Source: Micromonosporaceae bacterium
Lineage (GTDB): Bacteria > Actinomycetota > Actinomycetes > Mycobacteriales > Micromonosporaceae
Assembly: GCA_019690055.1 (NCBI GenBank)
Contig: JADGGF010000208.1
Location: 1 to 7,533, forward strand
Reading direction: 5' to 3'
DNA: 7,533 nt
The notes under the pieces were generated by a model. It was not told where the DNA came from. It searched no databases and saw nothing but the letters and a program-made list of their open reading frames with translations. The stretch's first letter is position 1; each line of letters opens with the position of its first letter. This document shows, one piece after another, positions 1 to 5,550 of this stretch. The position numbers and the translations under genes were made by a program.

Positions 1-653
1 GCCGGGGCATGCTGCTCGGGGGCGCCCCGGGTGTCTATGCGTCCAAGGTCGTCGTTATTGGGGCCGGCGTGGCGGGGATGAACGCGGCGGCGATCGCGGT
101 CGGCATGCAGGCCGAGGTGCTGTTGCTGGACAAGAACATCGCCCGGCTGCGGGCCGCCGACGCGCACTACCGGGGCCACCTGCAGACCGTCGCCTCGAAC
201 GCGTACGAGATCGAGAAGGCGGTGCTGGACGCGGACCTGGTGATCGGCGCGGTGCTGGTGCCGGGGGCGAAGGCGCCGACGCTGATCAGCAACGACCTCG
301 TCTCCCGGATGCGCAAGGGTAGCGTGCTCGTCGATATTTCCATTGACCAGGGTGGCTGCTTCGAGGACTCCCGGCCGACCACCCACGACGACCCCGTGTA
401 CCGGGTCCACGACAGCATCTTCTACTGCGTGGCGAACATGCCGGGCGCGGTGCCGCACACCTCGACCTATGCATTGACAAACGTGACGCTTCCCTACGTG
501 ATCGAGCTGGCCGACCTCGGCTGGCGCGAGGCGATGCGCAAGGACCGGGCGCTCGCGCTGGGCCTCAACACCCACGACGGCCAGCTCACCTCCGCGCCGG
601 TGGCGGAGGCGCACGGCATGACCGCGGTCAAGCTCGAGGAGGTCCTCGCCTGA
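1..653 (+). CDS. ald: Alanine dehydrogenase, C-terminal part (5' end outside window)
   Basis: Catalyses reversible NAD-dependent oxidative deamination of L-alanine to pyruvate and ammonium in the cytoplasm. The frame is open from the left edge (codons from position 3) to TGA at 651-653, giving 216 residues; the family is about 370, so roughly 155 N-terminal residues, including the substrate-binding Lys and His known in the family, lie outside. The ATG at 9 is internal: the RGMLLGG segment that begins before it is family sequence. Visible are the Rossmann dinucleotide loop VIGAGVAGMNAA (nt 57-92), the following acidic LLLDKN strand end, SNAYEIE, the DLVIGAVLVPGAKAP strand-loop, and IDQGGCFEDSRPTTH with the catalytic Asp at nt 345-347. 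CVANMPGAVPHTSTYALTN and the LALGLNTHDG tail are also typical. The stop is followed after one base by xerD, so the two are probably co-transcribed. The family assignment is secure. Confidence 0.96.
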   Translation, partial: RGMLLGGAPGVYASKVVVIGAGVAGMNAAAIAVGMQAEVLLLDKNIARLRAADAHYRGHLQTVASNAYEIEKAVLDADLVIGAVLVPGAKAPTLISNDLVSRMRKGSVLVDISIDQGGCFEDSRPTTHDDPVYRVHDSIFYCVANMPGAVPHTSTYALTNVTLPYVIELADLGWREAMRKDRALALGLNTHDGQLTSAPVAEAHGMTAVKLEEVLA

Positions 654-654
654 C

Positions 655-1695
655 GTGGACGTCGCCGCCACGGCCGACGGAGCCGGAGGTCTACCCAGCG
701 TCATCGACGCGTACGTGGACCACCTGGCGGTCGAGCGCGGGTTGGCGGCCAACACGGTCGCGGCCTACCGGCGCGACCTGTACCGGTACGCCCGGTTTCT
801 GGCCGCAGCCGGCGCCCAGTTCCCGGCGGTCGACGAGCGGCTGGTGACCGCGTACCTGCGCAGCCTGCGCGAACCCGGCGGCACCGAGTCCGTGCTCTCC
901 CCGGCGTCGGCCGCCCGGGCGCTGTCCGCCGTGCGCGGGCTGCACCAGTTCGCCGCCCGGGAGGGACACACGGCCACCGACCCGAGCCGGGACGTGGCGC
1001 CACCATCCCTGCCGCGCCGACTGCCCCACGCACTCAGCGTCGACGAGGTCCACCGGCTGCTGGCCGCCGCCCGCACCGGGGACGACCCGCTCGCGCTGCG
1101 CGACGTGGCCCTGCTCGAGCTGCTCTACGCCACTGGCGCCCGCGTCTCCGAGGCGGTGGGGCTCAGTGTCGACGACGTCGACCTCGGGGGATCTGTCGAC
1201 GAGGTCGACCTCAGGGGACCTGTCGACGACGTCGACTTGGGTGAACCGGGCGCGAGCAGCGTGCTGCTGTGGGGCAAGGGCGGCCGCACTCGGATGGTCC
1301 CGCTGGGCACGTACGCCCGCGACGCACTCGCCGCCTACCTGGTCCGGGCCCGCCCCGCGCTGCTCGCCGCTGCCGGCCGGACGTCGGCCGGCCCGCGCTC
1401 GCGGACCGTACGTCAGCCGCACCTGCTCTTCCGCAACGCTCGCGGTGGTCCGCTCACCCGCCAGGGGGCGTGGCTGGTGCTGAAGGCCGCGGCGGAGCGG
1501 GCCGGCCTGGAGCGGGTGTCGCCCCACACGCTGCGGCACAGCTTCGCCACGCACCTGCTCGACGGGGGCGCGGACGTCCGGGTGGTGCAGGAGCTTCTTG
1601 GCCACGCCAGCGTCACCACGACGCAGGTCTACACGTTGGTGACGGTGGACAAGCTGCGGGAGGTGTACGCCGTGACCCATCCACGCGCCCGCTGA
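655..1695 (+). CDS. xerD: Tyrosine site-specific recombinase XerD
   Basis: XerD works with XerC at dif to resolve chromosome dimers, cutting one strand pair through a covalent phosphotyrosine. The 346-aa product has an N-terminal SAM-like core-binding domain (about residues 14-105, LAVERGLAANTVAAYRRDL) and a C-terminal catalytic domain. All catalytic residues are visible: Arg163 (TGARVSEAVGL), Lys208 (GKGGRTRMVPL), His291 and Arg294 (HTLRHSFATHLL), His317 (LLGHASVTTTQVY) and Tyr326. The HxxR, R-to-H (23) and H-to-Y (9) spacings equal those of E. coli XerD. The R-to-K spacing is 45 against about 24 because a 9-residue unit is present three times (residues 171-197). Lys208 to His291 is also about 11 longer, in a basic segment around residues 241-255. 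The GTG start is supported by GAGGAGG at 636-642, a rather long 12-nt spacer, and by being one base from the ald stop. The tail YTLVTVDKLREVYAVTHPRAR-like end is classic XerD rather than XerC, so the assignment is confident. Confidence 0.95.
   Translation: MDVAATADGAGGLPSVIDAYVDHLAVERGLAANTVAAYRRDLYRYARFLAAAGAQFPAVDERLVTAYLRSLREPGGTESVLSPASAARALSAVRGLHQFAAREGHTATDPSRDVAPPSLPRRLPHALSVDEVHRLLAAARTGDDPLALRDVALLELLYATGARVSEAVGLSVDDVDLGGSVDEVDLRGPVDDVDLGEPGASSVLLWGKGGRTRMVPLGTYARDALAAYLVRARPALLAAAGRTSAGPRSRTVRQPHLLFRNARGGPLTRQGAWLVLKAAAERAGLERVSPHTLRHSFATHLLDGGADVRVVQELLGHASVTTTQVYTLVTVDKLREVYAVTHPRAR
1165..1245 (+). repeat. Three in-frame 27-bp tandem repeats inside xerD
   Basis: Units at 1165-1191, 1192-1218 and 1219-1245 encode SVDDVDLGG, SVDEVDLRG and PVDDVDLGE. 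Each contains GTCGAC twice, separated by GAC or GAG. Units 1 and 2 differ at few bases; unit 3 diverges in its last third (ttgggtgaa against ctcggggga). The first unit aligns with the normal segment after the catalytic Arg motif in XerD proteins (typically like RVGDVDLD), so units 2 and 3 look like added copies, 18 extra residues. The array ends just before the beta-hairpin carrying catalytic Lys208. It keeps frame, and all catalytic motifs remain after it. Confidence 0.9.
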
Positions 1696-1754
1696 AACTC
1701 TGGCGCTCGCGGAACGAGGCCGCATCGGCGTCCGCACCGGCGGAGGGTTGGCGA

Positions 1755-1784
1755 TTGCCACGTGCGGCTCCCGCTGCGTAGGCT
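1755..1784 (+). promoter_or_regulatory. Probable sigma70-type promoter of the parA-scpAB operon
   Basis: TTGCCA (1755-1760, five of six matches to TTGACA) is followed after 18 nt by TAGGCT (1779-1784), a typical actinobacterial -10 of the TAnnnT form. A start site near 1791 is expected. This would leave a leader of about 160 nt before the parA ATG. It lies 60 nt after the xerD stop in a gap with no credible gene. Seen in sequence; activity is inferred. Confidence 0.5.
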
Positions 1785-1816
1785 CGCGACTGACCCGCGC
1801 GCCGCGCCACCGAGCT

Positions 1817-1856
1817 CTCGCCGGCCGGGAACTGGTCGCAGATTCGCTCCGGCGAG
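1817..1856 (+). other. Leader inverted repeat, 8-bp arms
   Basis: CTCGCCGG (1817-1824) and CCGGCGAG (1849-1856) are perfect reverse complements separated by 24 nt. If the promoter at 1755-1784 is used, this lies in the parA leader RNA. The loop is long and no U tract follows, so a terminator is unlikely; it may be chance in GC-rich DNA. The rest of the gap 1696-1951 shows no coding sequence, tRNA or parS-like palindrome that I can recognise. Confidence 0.2.
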
Positions 1857-1918
1857 TTGCGCGGAATTCCCGGCGCGACACGCCGAGAGCTAGCGGTGCC
1901 GCGACGCCTGCGGTGTCG

Positions 1919-1924
1919 TACAGT
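1919..1924 (+). promoter_or_regulatory. Alternative -10 box close to parA
   Basis: TACAGT fits TAnnnT and lies 27 nt before the parA ATG, so a start near 1931 would leave a leader of about 21 nt containing the GAGAGG ribosome binding site. No -35 match is seen 16-18 nt upstream. It is a weaker candidate than the promoter at 1755-1784, but both could be used. Confidence 0.22.
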
Positions 1925-1951
1925 CGGCCCGTCGGGTGAGAGGCCAGGGAG

Positions 1952-2878
1952 ATGACCATCGACGAGCGGGGCGACTGGGGACAAGGGCGGACCGAGCAGT
2001 CCTCCCTCGACCTCGGTGCTGAGCTGGGTCCGGCGGACCCCACGGCCTACACGACGCGCCGCCCGATCCCCAATCCGGCGCCGCTGGAGAAGCACGGTCC
2101 GGCCCGGGTGATCGCGATGGCCAACCAGAAGGGCGGCGTCGGCAAGACCACCACCACCATCAATCTGGGGGCCGCGCTCGCGGAGTACGGCCGCAAGGTG
2201 CTGCTGGTCGACTTCGACCCGCAGGGCGCCCTGTCGGTCGGCCTCGGGGTCAACCCGCACACACTCGATCTGTCGATCTACAACCTGCTGATGCAGGACG
2301 ACGTGACGATCGACGACATCCTGATCAAGACCAACGTCGCTGGCCTGCACCTGCTGCCGGCCAACATCGACCTCTCCGCGGCCGAGATCCAGCTCGTCAC
2401 CGAGGTGGCCCGCGAGATGGCGCTGGCCCGGCTGCTGCGTCCGGTCTACAAGGACTACGACTTCATCCTCATCGACTGCCAGCCGTCGCTGGGCCTGCTG
2501 GCGATCAACGCCCTGACCTGTGCCCACGGCGTGCTCGTGCCGCTGGAGTGCGAGTTCTTCAGCCTGCGCGGCGTGGCCCTGCTCCTCGACACGATCGACA
2601 AGGTGCGGGAGCGGCTCAACTTCGACCTCGAGCTCGACGGCATCCTCGCCACGATGTACGACAGCCGCACCACGCACCACCGGCAGGTGCTGCAGCGGGT
2701 CGTGGAGGCGTTCGGCGACAAGGTGTTCCAGACGGTCATCACCAAGACCGTCAAGTTCCCCGAGTCCACGGTGGCCGGGGCGCCCATCACCACGCTCGAC
2801 CCGTCCTCGGCCGGCGCGCGCGCCTACCGCCAGCTCGCCAAAGAGGTCATCGCGGCCCACGCGGCTCGACAGAGGTAG
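1952..2878 (+). CDS. parA: ParA/Soj-family segregation ATPase (scpAB-linked)
   Basis: A deviant Walker-type ATPase of the ParA/MinD superfamily, which dimerises on ATP and usually binds DNA or a surface to position chromosomes or complexes. The 308-aa product has a polar N-terminal lead of about 50 residues, then the core: deviant Walker A KGGVGKTT (residues 60-67, signature Lys60), A' motif VDFDPQG (86-92) and Walker B FILIDCQPS (171-179, Asp175). Typical downstream motifs are VPLECEFFSLRG and the KTVKFPESTVAGAPI segment. The start is ATG 1952 with GAGAGG at 1938-1943, an 8-nt spacer. No parB follows; instead scpA begins 6 nt after the stop. This matches the actinobacterial orphan ParA beside scpAB (Rv1708 in M. 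tuberculosis, from memory) rather than the origin-proximal parAB pair. Its partner is therefore unknown; a role with condensin loading or placement is inference. Confidence 0.93.
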   Translation: MTIDERGDWGQGRTEQSSLDLGAELGPADPTAYTTRRPIPNPAPLEKHGPARVIAMANQKGGVGKTTTTINLGAALAEYGRKVLLVDFDPQGALSVGLGVNPHTLDLSIYNLLMQDDVTIDDILIKTNVAGLHLLPANIDLSAAEIQLVTEVAREMALARLLRPVYKDYDFILIDCQPSLGLLAINALTCAHGVLVPLECEFFSLRGVALLLDTIDKVRERLNFDLELDGILATMYDSRTTHHRQVLQRVVEAFGDKVFQTVITKTVKFPESTVAGAPITTLDPSSAGARAYRQLAKEVIAAHAARQR

Positions 2879-2884
2879 TTATCG

Positions 2885-3835
2885 ATGCCCGGCACCAATG
2901 TCACGGGCGTGGCGGACGCGGTCGAGGAGACCGGTGGGAAGTCGGGCTTCCACGTAACCCTCGACAACTTCACCGGCCCGTTCGACCTGCTGCTGCAACT
3001 GCTCGGCAAGAACAAGCTGGAGATCACCGAGCTGTCGCTCTCGAAGGTCACCGACGAGTTCATCGCGTACATCCACGCGATGGGCGACGACTGGGACCTG
3101 AACGAGGCGAGCGAGTTCCTGGTCGTGGCGGCCACGCTGCTCGACCTCAAGACCGCCAAGCTGCTGCCCCAGGCCGAGGTCGAGGATGAGGAGGACCTCG
3201 CGCTGCTCGAGGCGCGGGACCTGCTCTTCGCGCGGCTGCTGCAGTACAAGGCGTACAAGGAGCTGGCCGCGGTCATCGCCGAGCTCGACGCCGAGGCGGG
3301 CCGCAGCTTCCCGCGGGCGGTCAAGCTGGAGGAGCGGTACGCCGAGGCGCTGCCCGAGCTGGTGCTCAACATCGACACCGAGAAACTGGCCGAGCTCGCC
3401 GCCAAGGCGCTCACCCCCAAGCCGGTGCCGATGGTCGCCATCGACCACGTGCACATGGTCCGGGTCAGTGTGCGCGAGCACATGCTGATCCTGCGCCAGA
3501 AGCTCATCGAGCTGCGGAAGGCGACCTTCCGGCAGCTGGTCGCCGACTGCACGTCGGTCCTGGAGATCGTCGCCCGCTTCCTCGCGCTGCTGGAGCTGTA
3601 CCGCGAGGGCCTGATCACCTTTGAACAGGAGGTCGCGCTCGGCCCGCTCACGATCACCTGGGTCGGCGACGACTCGGCTGACGTCGACTTCCACGTGGAC
3701 GAGTACGGCGAGGGCGACCCGGAGGTGGTGGGGGAGCTGGTGACCGCCCAGGACGACGACGACACCGGCTTCGAGTTACCTGAGGGGTACGTTGTGGACG
3801 ATACGGATATCTCAGGCGAGAAGGAGGCGCCGTGA
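2885..3835 (+). CDS. scpA: Segregation and condensation protein ScpA (kleisin)
   Basis: ScpA is the kleisin that bridges the two heads of the SMC dimer and binds ScpB, forming bacterial condensin on the nucleoid. The product is 316 aa. The N-terminal SMC-neck-binding domain begins near residue 22 (FHVTLDNFTGPFDLLLQLL, then LEITELSLSKVTDEFIAYI) and runs to about 97 (FLVVAATLLDLKTAKLLP). An acidic linker, a central ScpB-binding region and a C-terminal winged helix (about 195-260, ATFRQLVADC...EGLITFEQ) follow. The last 56 residues (261-316) form an extra tail with 21 Asp/Glu and only one Lys. ATG 2885 is supported by AGAGG at 2871-2875 with a 9-nt spacer, embedded in the parA end. The stop overlaps the scpB start by 4 nt, implying translational coupling and matched amounts. 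smc itself is not in the window. Confidence 0.95.
   Translation: MPGTNVTGVADAVEETGGKSGFHVTLDNFTGPFDLLLQLLGKNKLEITELSLSKVTDEFIAYIHAMGDDWDLNEASEFLVVAATLLDLKTAKLLPQAEVEDEEDLALLEARDLLFARLLQYKAYKELAAVIAELDAEAGRSFPRAVKLEERYAEALPELVLNIDTEKLAELAAKALTPKPVPMVAIDHVHMVRVSVREHMLILRQKLIELRKATFRQLVADCTSVLEIVARFLALLELYREGLITFEQEVALGPLTITWVGDDSADVDFHVDEYGEGDPEVVGELVTAQDDDDTGFELPEGYVVDDTDISGEKEAP
3821..3835 (+). promoter_or_regulatory. Strong ribosome binding site and GTGA start-stop overlap for scpB
   Basis: AAGGAGG (3821-3827) lies 4 nt before GTG 3832, whose last two bases are the first two of the scpA TGA stop (3833-3835). This is the strongest Shine-Dalgarno match in the operon, and it decides the long start of scpB over the internal ATG at 4114. 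Confidence 0.8.
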
Positions 3836-4653
3836 CCGAGGAGCAGGGAGAGTCCCACGCTCAGGGTGAGGGTCGGTCATCCGTGTCGACTGCGTTCGAG
3901 AGCCTCGCCGCGAGCTGGGTTCCGCCGTGGGCCCGCGAGGTGCCCCAGTTGCAGATCGAGCCGGCCTCCGATTCGCCGCCGGCCCCGCCGGTCGACTCCG
4001 CGGCGCCGGGGGACTCGGCCGCGCCGGAGTTCGGTCCCCAGGAGCAGGAGGTTGGCCGGTTCGCCTACGGCGACGCGGAGGACCTGCCCGACCCGGAGCA
4101 GTTCGTCCCCGGCATGTCCGACGAGCAGTTGCGCGGGGCGCTGGAGTCGATCCTGCTGGTGGTCGACAACCCCGTCACCACGGTCGTGCTGGCCCAGGTC
4201 CTCGAGGAGCCGACCACCCGGGTCGAGGCGATGCTGCAGCAGATGCGGGCCGACTACGATCGGCCAGGTTGTGGCATCGACCTGCGTCAGGTCGCGGGGG
4301 GCTGGCGGTTCTACACCAAGCCCGACTACGCGTCCTATGTGGAGCGTTTCGTGCTGGACGGCCAGCAGATCCGGCTCACCCAGGCGGCGCTGGAGACCCT
4401 CGCGGTGGTCGCCTACAAGCAGCCGGTCACCCGGGCCCGGGTCTCGGCGATCCGCGGCGTCAACTGCGACGGCGTTATGAAGACCCTGGTGACCCGGGGG
4501 CTGATCGAGGAGTGCGGCACCGAGGAGAACGGGGCCCACCTGTACCGGACCACCCAGCTGTTCCTGGAGAAGCTCGGCATCAACAGCGTCGAGGAACTGC
4601 CGTCGCTGGCCCAGTACCTGCCGGACAACCTCGACGAGATCGAGGCGAGCTGA
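3832..4653 (+). CDS. scpB: Segregation and condensation protein ScpB
   Basis: ScpB dimers bind the central region of ScpA and regulate the SMC-kleisin ring. The 273-aa product has a Pro/Ala/acid-rich, probably disordered N-terminal region (residues 1-94), then two winged-helix domains: MSDEQLRGALESILLVVDNP onward (about 95-175) and LTQAALETLAVVAYKQPVTR...VNCDGVMKTLVTRGLIEECG (about 183-255), ending in LFLEKLGINSVEELP. The start is GTG 3832, in a GTGA overlap with the scpA stop and preceded by a near-perfect AAGGAGG at 3821-3827 with a 4-nt spacer. An in-frame ATG at 4114 sits exactly at the folded domain, but I see no comparable ribosome binding site there, and coupling favours the longer form. 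Within the disordered part is a tryptophan-rich motif SWVPPWAR (residues 28-35), suggestive of a short binding motif. The assignment is secure; the extension's role is unknown. Confidence 0.95.
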   Translation: MTEEQGESHAQGEGRSSVSTAFESLAASWVPPWAREVPQLQIEPASDSPPAPPVDSAAPGDSAAPEFGPQEQEVGRFAYGDAEDLPDPEQFVPGMSDEQLRGALESILLVVDNPVTTVVLAQVLEEPTTRVEAMLQQMRADYDRPGCGIDLRQVAGGWRFYTKPDYASYVERFVLDGQQIRLTQAALETLAVVAYKQPVTRARVSAIRGVNCDGVMKTLVTRGLIEECGTEENGAHLYRTTQLFLEKLGINSVEELPSLAQYLPDNLDEIEAS

Positions 4654-5432
4654 TGGCGGGCTCGCCGTCGGACCAGGCGGGCGAGCAGCGGCTGCAGAAG
4701 ATCCTCGCCACGGCCGGGGTCGGCTCGCGGCGGGCCTGTGAGGAGCTGATCGCGGCCGGCCGGGTCACGGTCAACGGCCGGCGCGCGGTGCTGGGCGACC
4801 GGGCCGATCCCCGCACGGCCGAGATCTACGTCGATGGCGAGCGGATCGTCACCGACACGACCAAGCTCTACCTCGCCCTGCACAAGCCGCGCGGCGTCGT
4901 CTCGACCATGTCCGACGAGCGGGGCCGCCCCGGCATCGCCGACCTGCTCGGCCAGGGGCCCAACGCCACGTCCTCGCGGCCGCCCCTGCCGGGTCGGGTG
5001 TACCACGTGGGCCGGCTGGACGCCGACAGCGAGGGCCTGCTGCTGCTCACCAACGACGGCGACCTCGCCCACCGCCTGACCCACCCGTCGTACGGGGTCC
5101 CGAAGACGTACCTGGCCGAGGTGCCCGGTCCGGTGCCCCGCCGGGTCGGACGTCTCCTGCGGCAGGGGGTCGAGCTCGACGACGGGTTGGCGAAGGCGGA
5201 CTCCTTCCGGGTCGTCGACGCGACGCCGCGCACCGCGCTGGTGGAGATCACGCTCCACGAGGGGCGCAAGCACATCGTGCGCCGGATGTTGGAGCACGTC
5301 GGCCATCCCGTATCCCGCCTCATCCGGACCAAGGTCGGCCCGGTGAGCCTCGGCGACCTCAAGCCGGGCCGCTGGCGCCACCTGACCCGCACCGAACTGT
5401 CCGCCCTCTTCGCCGCCGCGCGAGACCACTGA
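4653..5432 (+). CDS. rluB: rRNA pseudouridine synthase, RluB/RsuA family
   Basis: Converts a uridine in rRNA to pseudouridine; E. coli RluB acts on U2605 of 23S rRNA, and the scpAB-linked homologues are usually named after it. The product is 259 aa: an N-terminal S4 RNA-binding domain (about residues 12-60, RLQKILATAGVGSRRACEEL then GRVTVNG), then the catalytic domain with LALHKPRGVVST, the GRLDADSEGLLLLTNDG motif holding the catalytic Asp123, PKTYLAEV, and LHEGRKHIVRRM. The start ATG shares one base with the scpB stop (TGATG), with GAGG at 4642-4645 as ribosome binding site, 7-nt spacer. The same frame stays open far upstream inside scpB, but that part reads as low-complexity shadow. The exact target base cannot be told from sequence, and RsuA-type 16S specificity is the alternative. 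It is the last gene of the parA-scpAB unit. Confidence 0.92.
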   Translation: MAGSPSDQAGEQRLQKILATAGVGSRRACEELIAAGRVTVNGRRAVLGDRADPRTAEIYVDGERIVTDTTKLYLALHKPRGVVSTMSDERGRPGIADLLGQGPNATSSRPPLPGRVYHVGRLDADSEGLLLLTNDGDLAHRLTHPSYGVPKTYLAEVPGPVPRRVGRLLRQGVELDDGLAKADSFRVVDATPRTALVEITLHEGRKHIVRRMLEHVGHPVSRLIRTKVGPVSLGDLKPGRWRHLTRTELSALFAAARDH

Positions 5433-5445
5433 CCGTGTCCGCCAA

Positions 5446-5461
5446 ACGCCGATCGGGGCGT
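5446..5461 (+). terminator. Weak hairpin after rluB
   Basis: ACGCC (5446-5450) can pair with GGCGT (5457-5461) around GATCGG, 14 nt after the rluB stop. The stem is only 5 bp and no T tract follows, so it may be a weak GC terminator or chance. Confidence 0.2.
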
Positions 5462-5483
5462 ACCAGGCTGGGCGTGGCTGTCA

Positions 5484-5517
5484 CGCGGCGCACACCGGGC
5501 CTCGCGGCGCACCGGGG
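5484..5517 (+). repeat. Imperfect direct repeat upstream of the FAD oxidase gene
   Basis: CGCGGCGCAC occurs at 5484-5493 and 5503-5512, a 19-nt period, each followed by a CCGGG block (5495-5499, 5512-5516). It sits just upstream of the -10 candidate at 5535-5540, where a regulator could bind, but the bases are only C, G and A in GC-rich DNA and chance is possible. Confidence 0.3.
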
Positions 5518-5534
5518 ACGCGGGCGGCGTCGGC

Positions 5535-5550
5535 TAGGTTGGGGCGCGTG
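5535..5550 (+). promoter_or_regulatory. Candidate promoter for a leaderless transcript
   Basis: TAGGTT (5535-5540) fits the actinobacterial -10 box. Seven nt later is GTG 5548, which is where transcription would be expected to begin, so mRNA and protein would start together. No Shine-Dalgarno sequence is seen before this GTG and no clear -35 box is seen. The arrangement is the known leaderless-gene signature of actinobacteria; use of it here is inferred. Confidence 0.55.

Noticed and set aside
1696..1951. Small gene in the xerD-parA gap (frame at 1748-1939, 63 codons)
   Set aside because: No ribosome binding site or coding-like composition, and it overlaps the promoter candidates.
1696..1951. 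parS centromere site near parA
   Set aside because: No sequence resembling TGTTTCACGTGAAACA is present here or elsewhere that I could see.
691..2043. 450-codon minus-strand frame opposite xerD
   Set aside because: Its repeated VDVVD-like segment is only the reverse reading of the xerD tandem repeat, and no family motif is visible.
1613..2860. Long open frame on the minus strand (415 codons) opposite parA and the end of xerD
   Set aside because: Low-complexity composition with no domain; the plus strand carries full ParA motifs over the same DNA.
3927..4652. In-frame upstream extension of rluB through scpB, giving a 501-codon frame
   Set aside because: The extension reads as Gly/Arg/Ala/Pro shadow of scpB, and the S4 domain begins normally just after ATG 4653, which has its own ribosome binding site.
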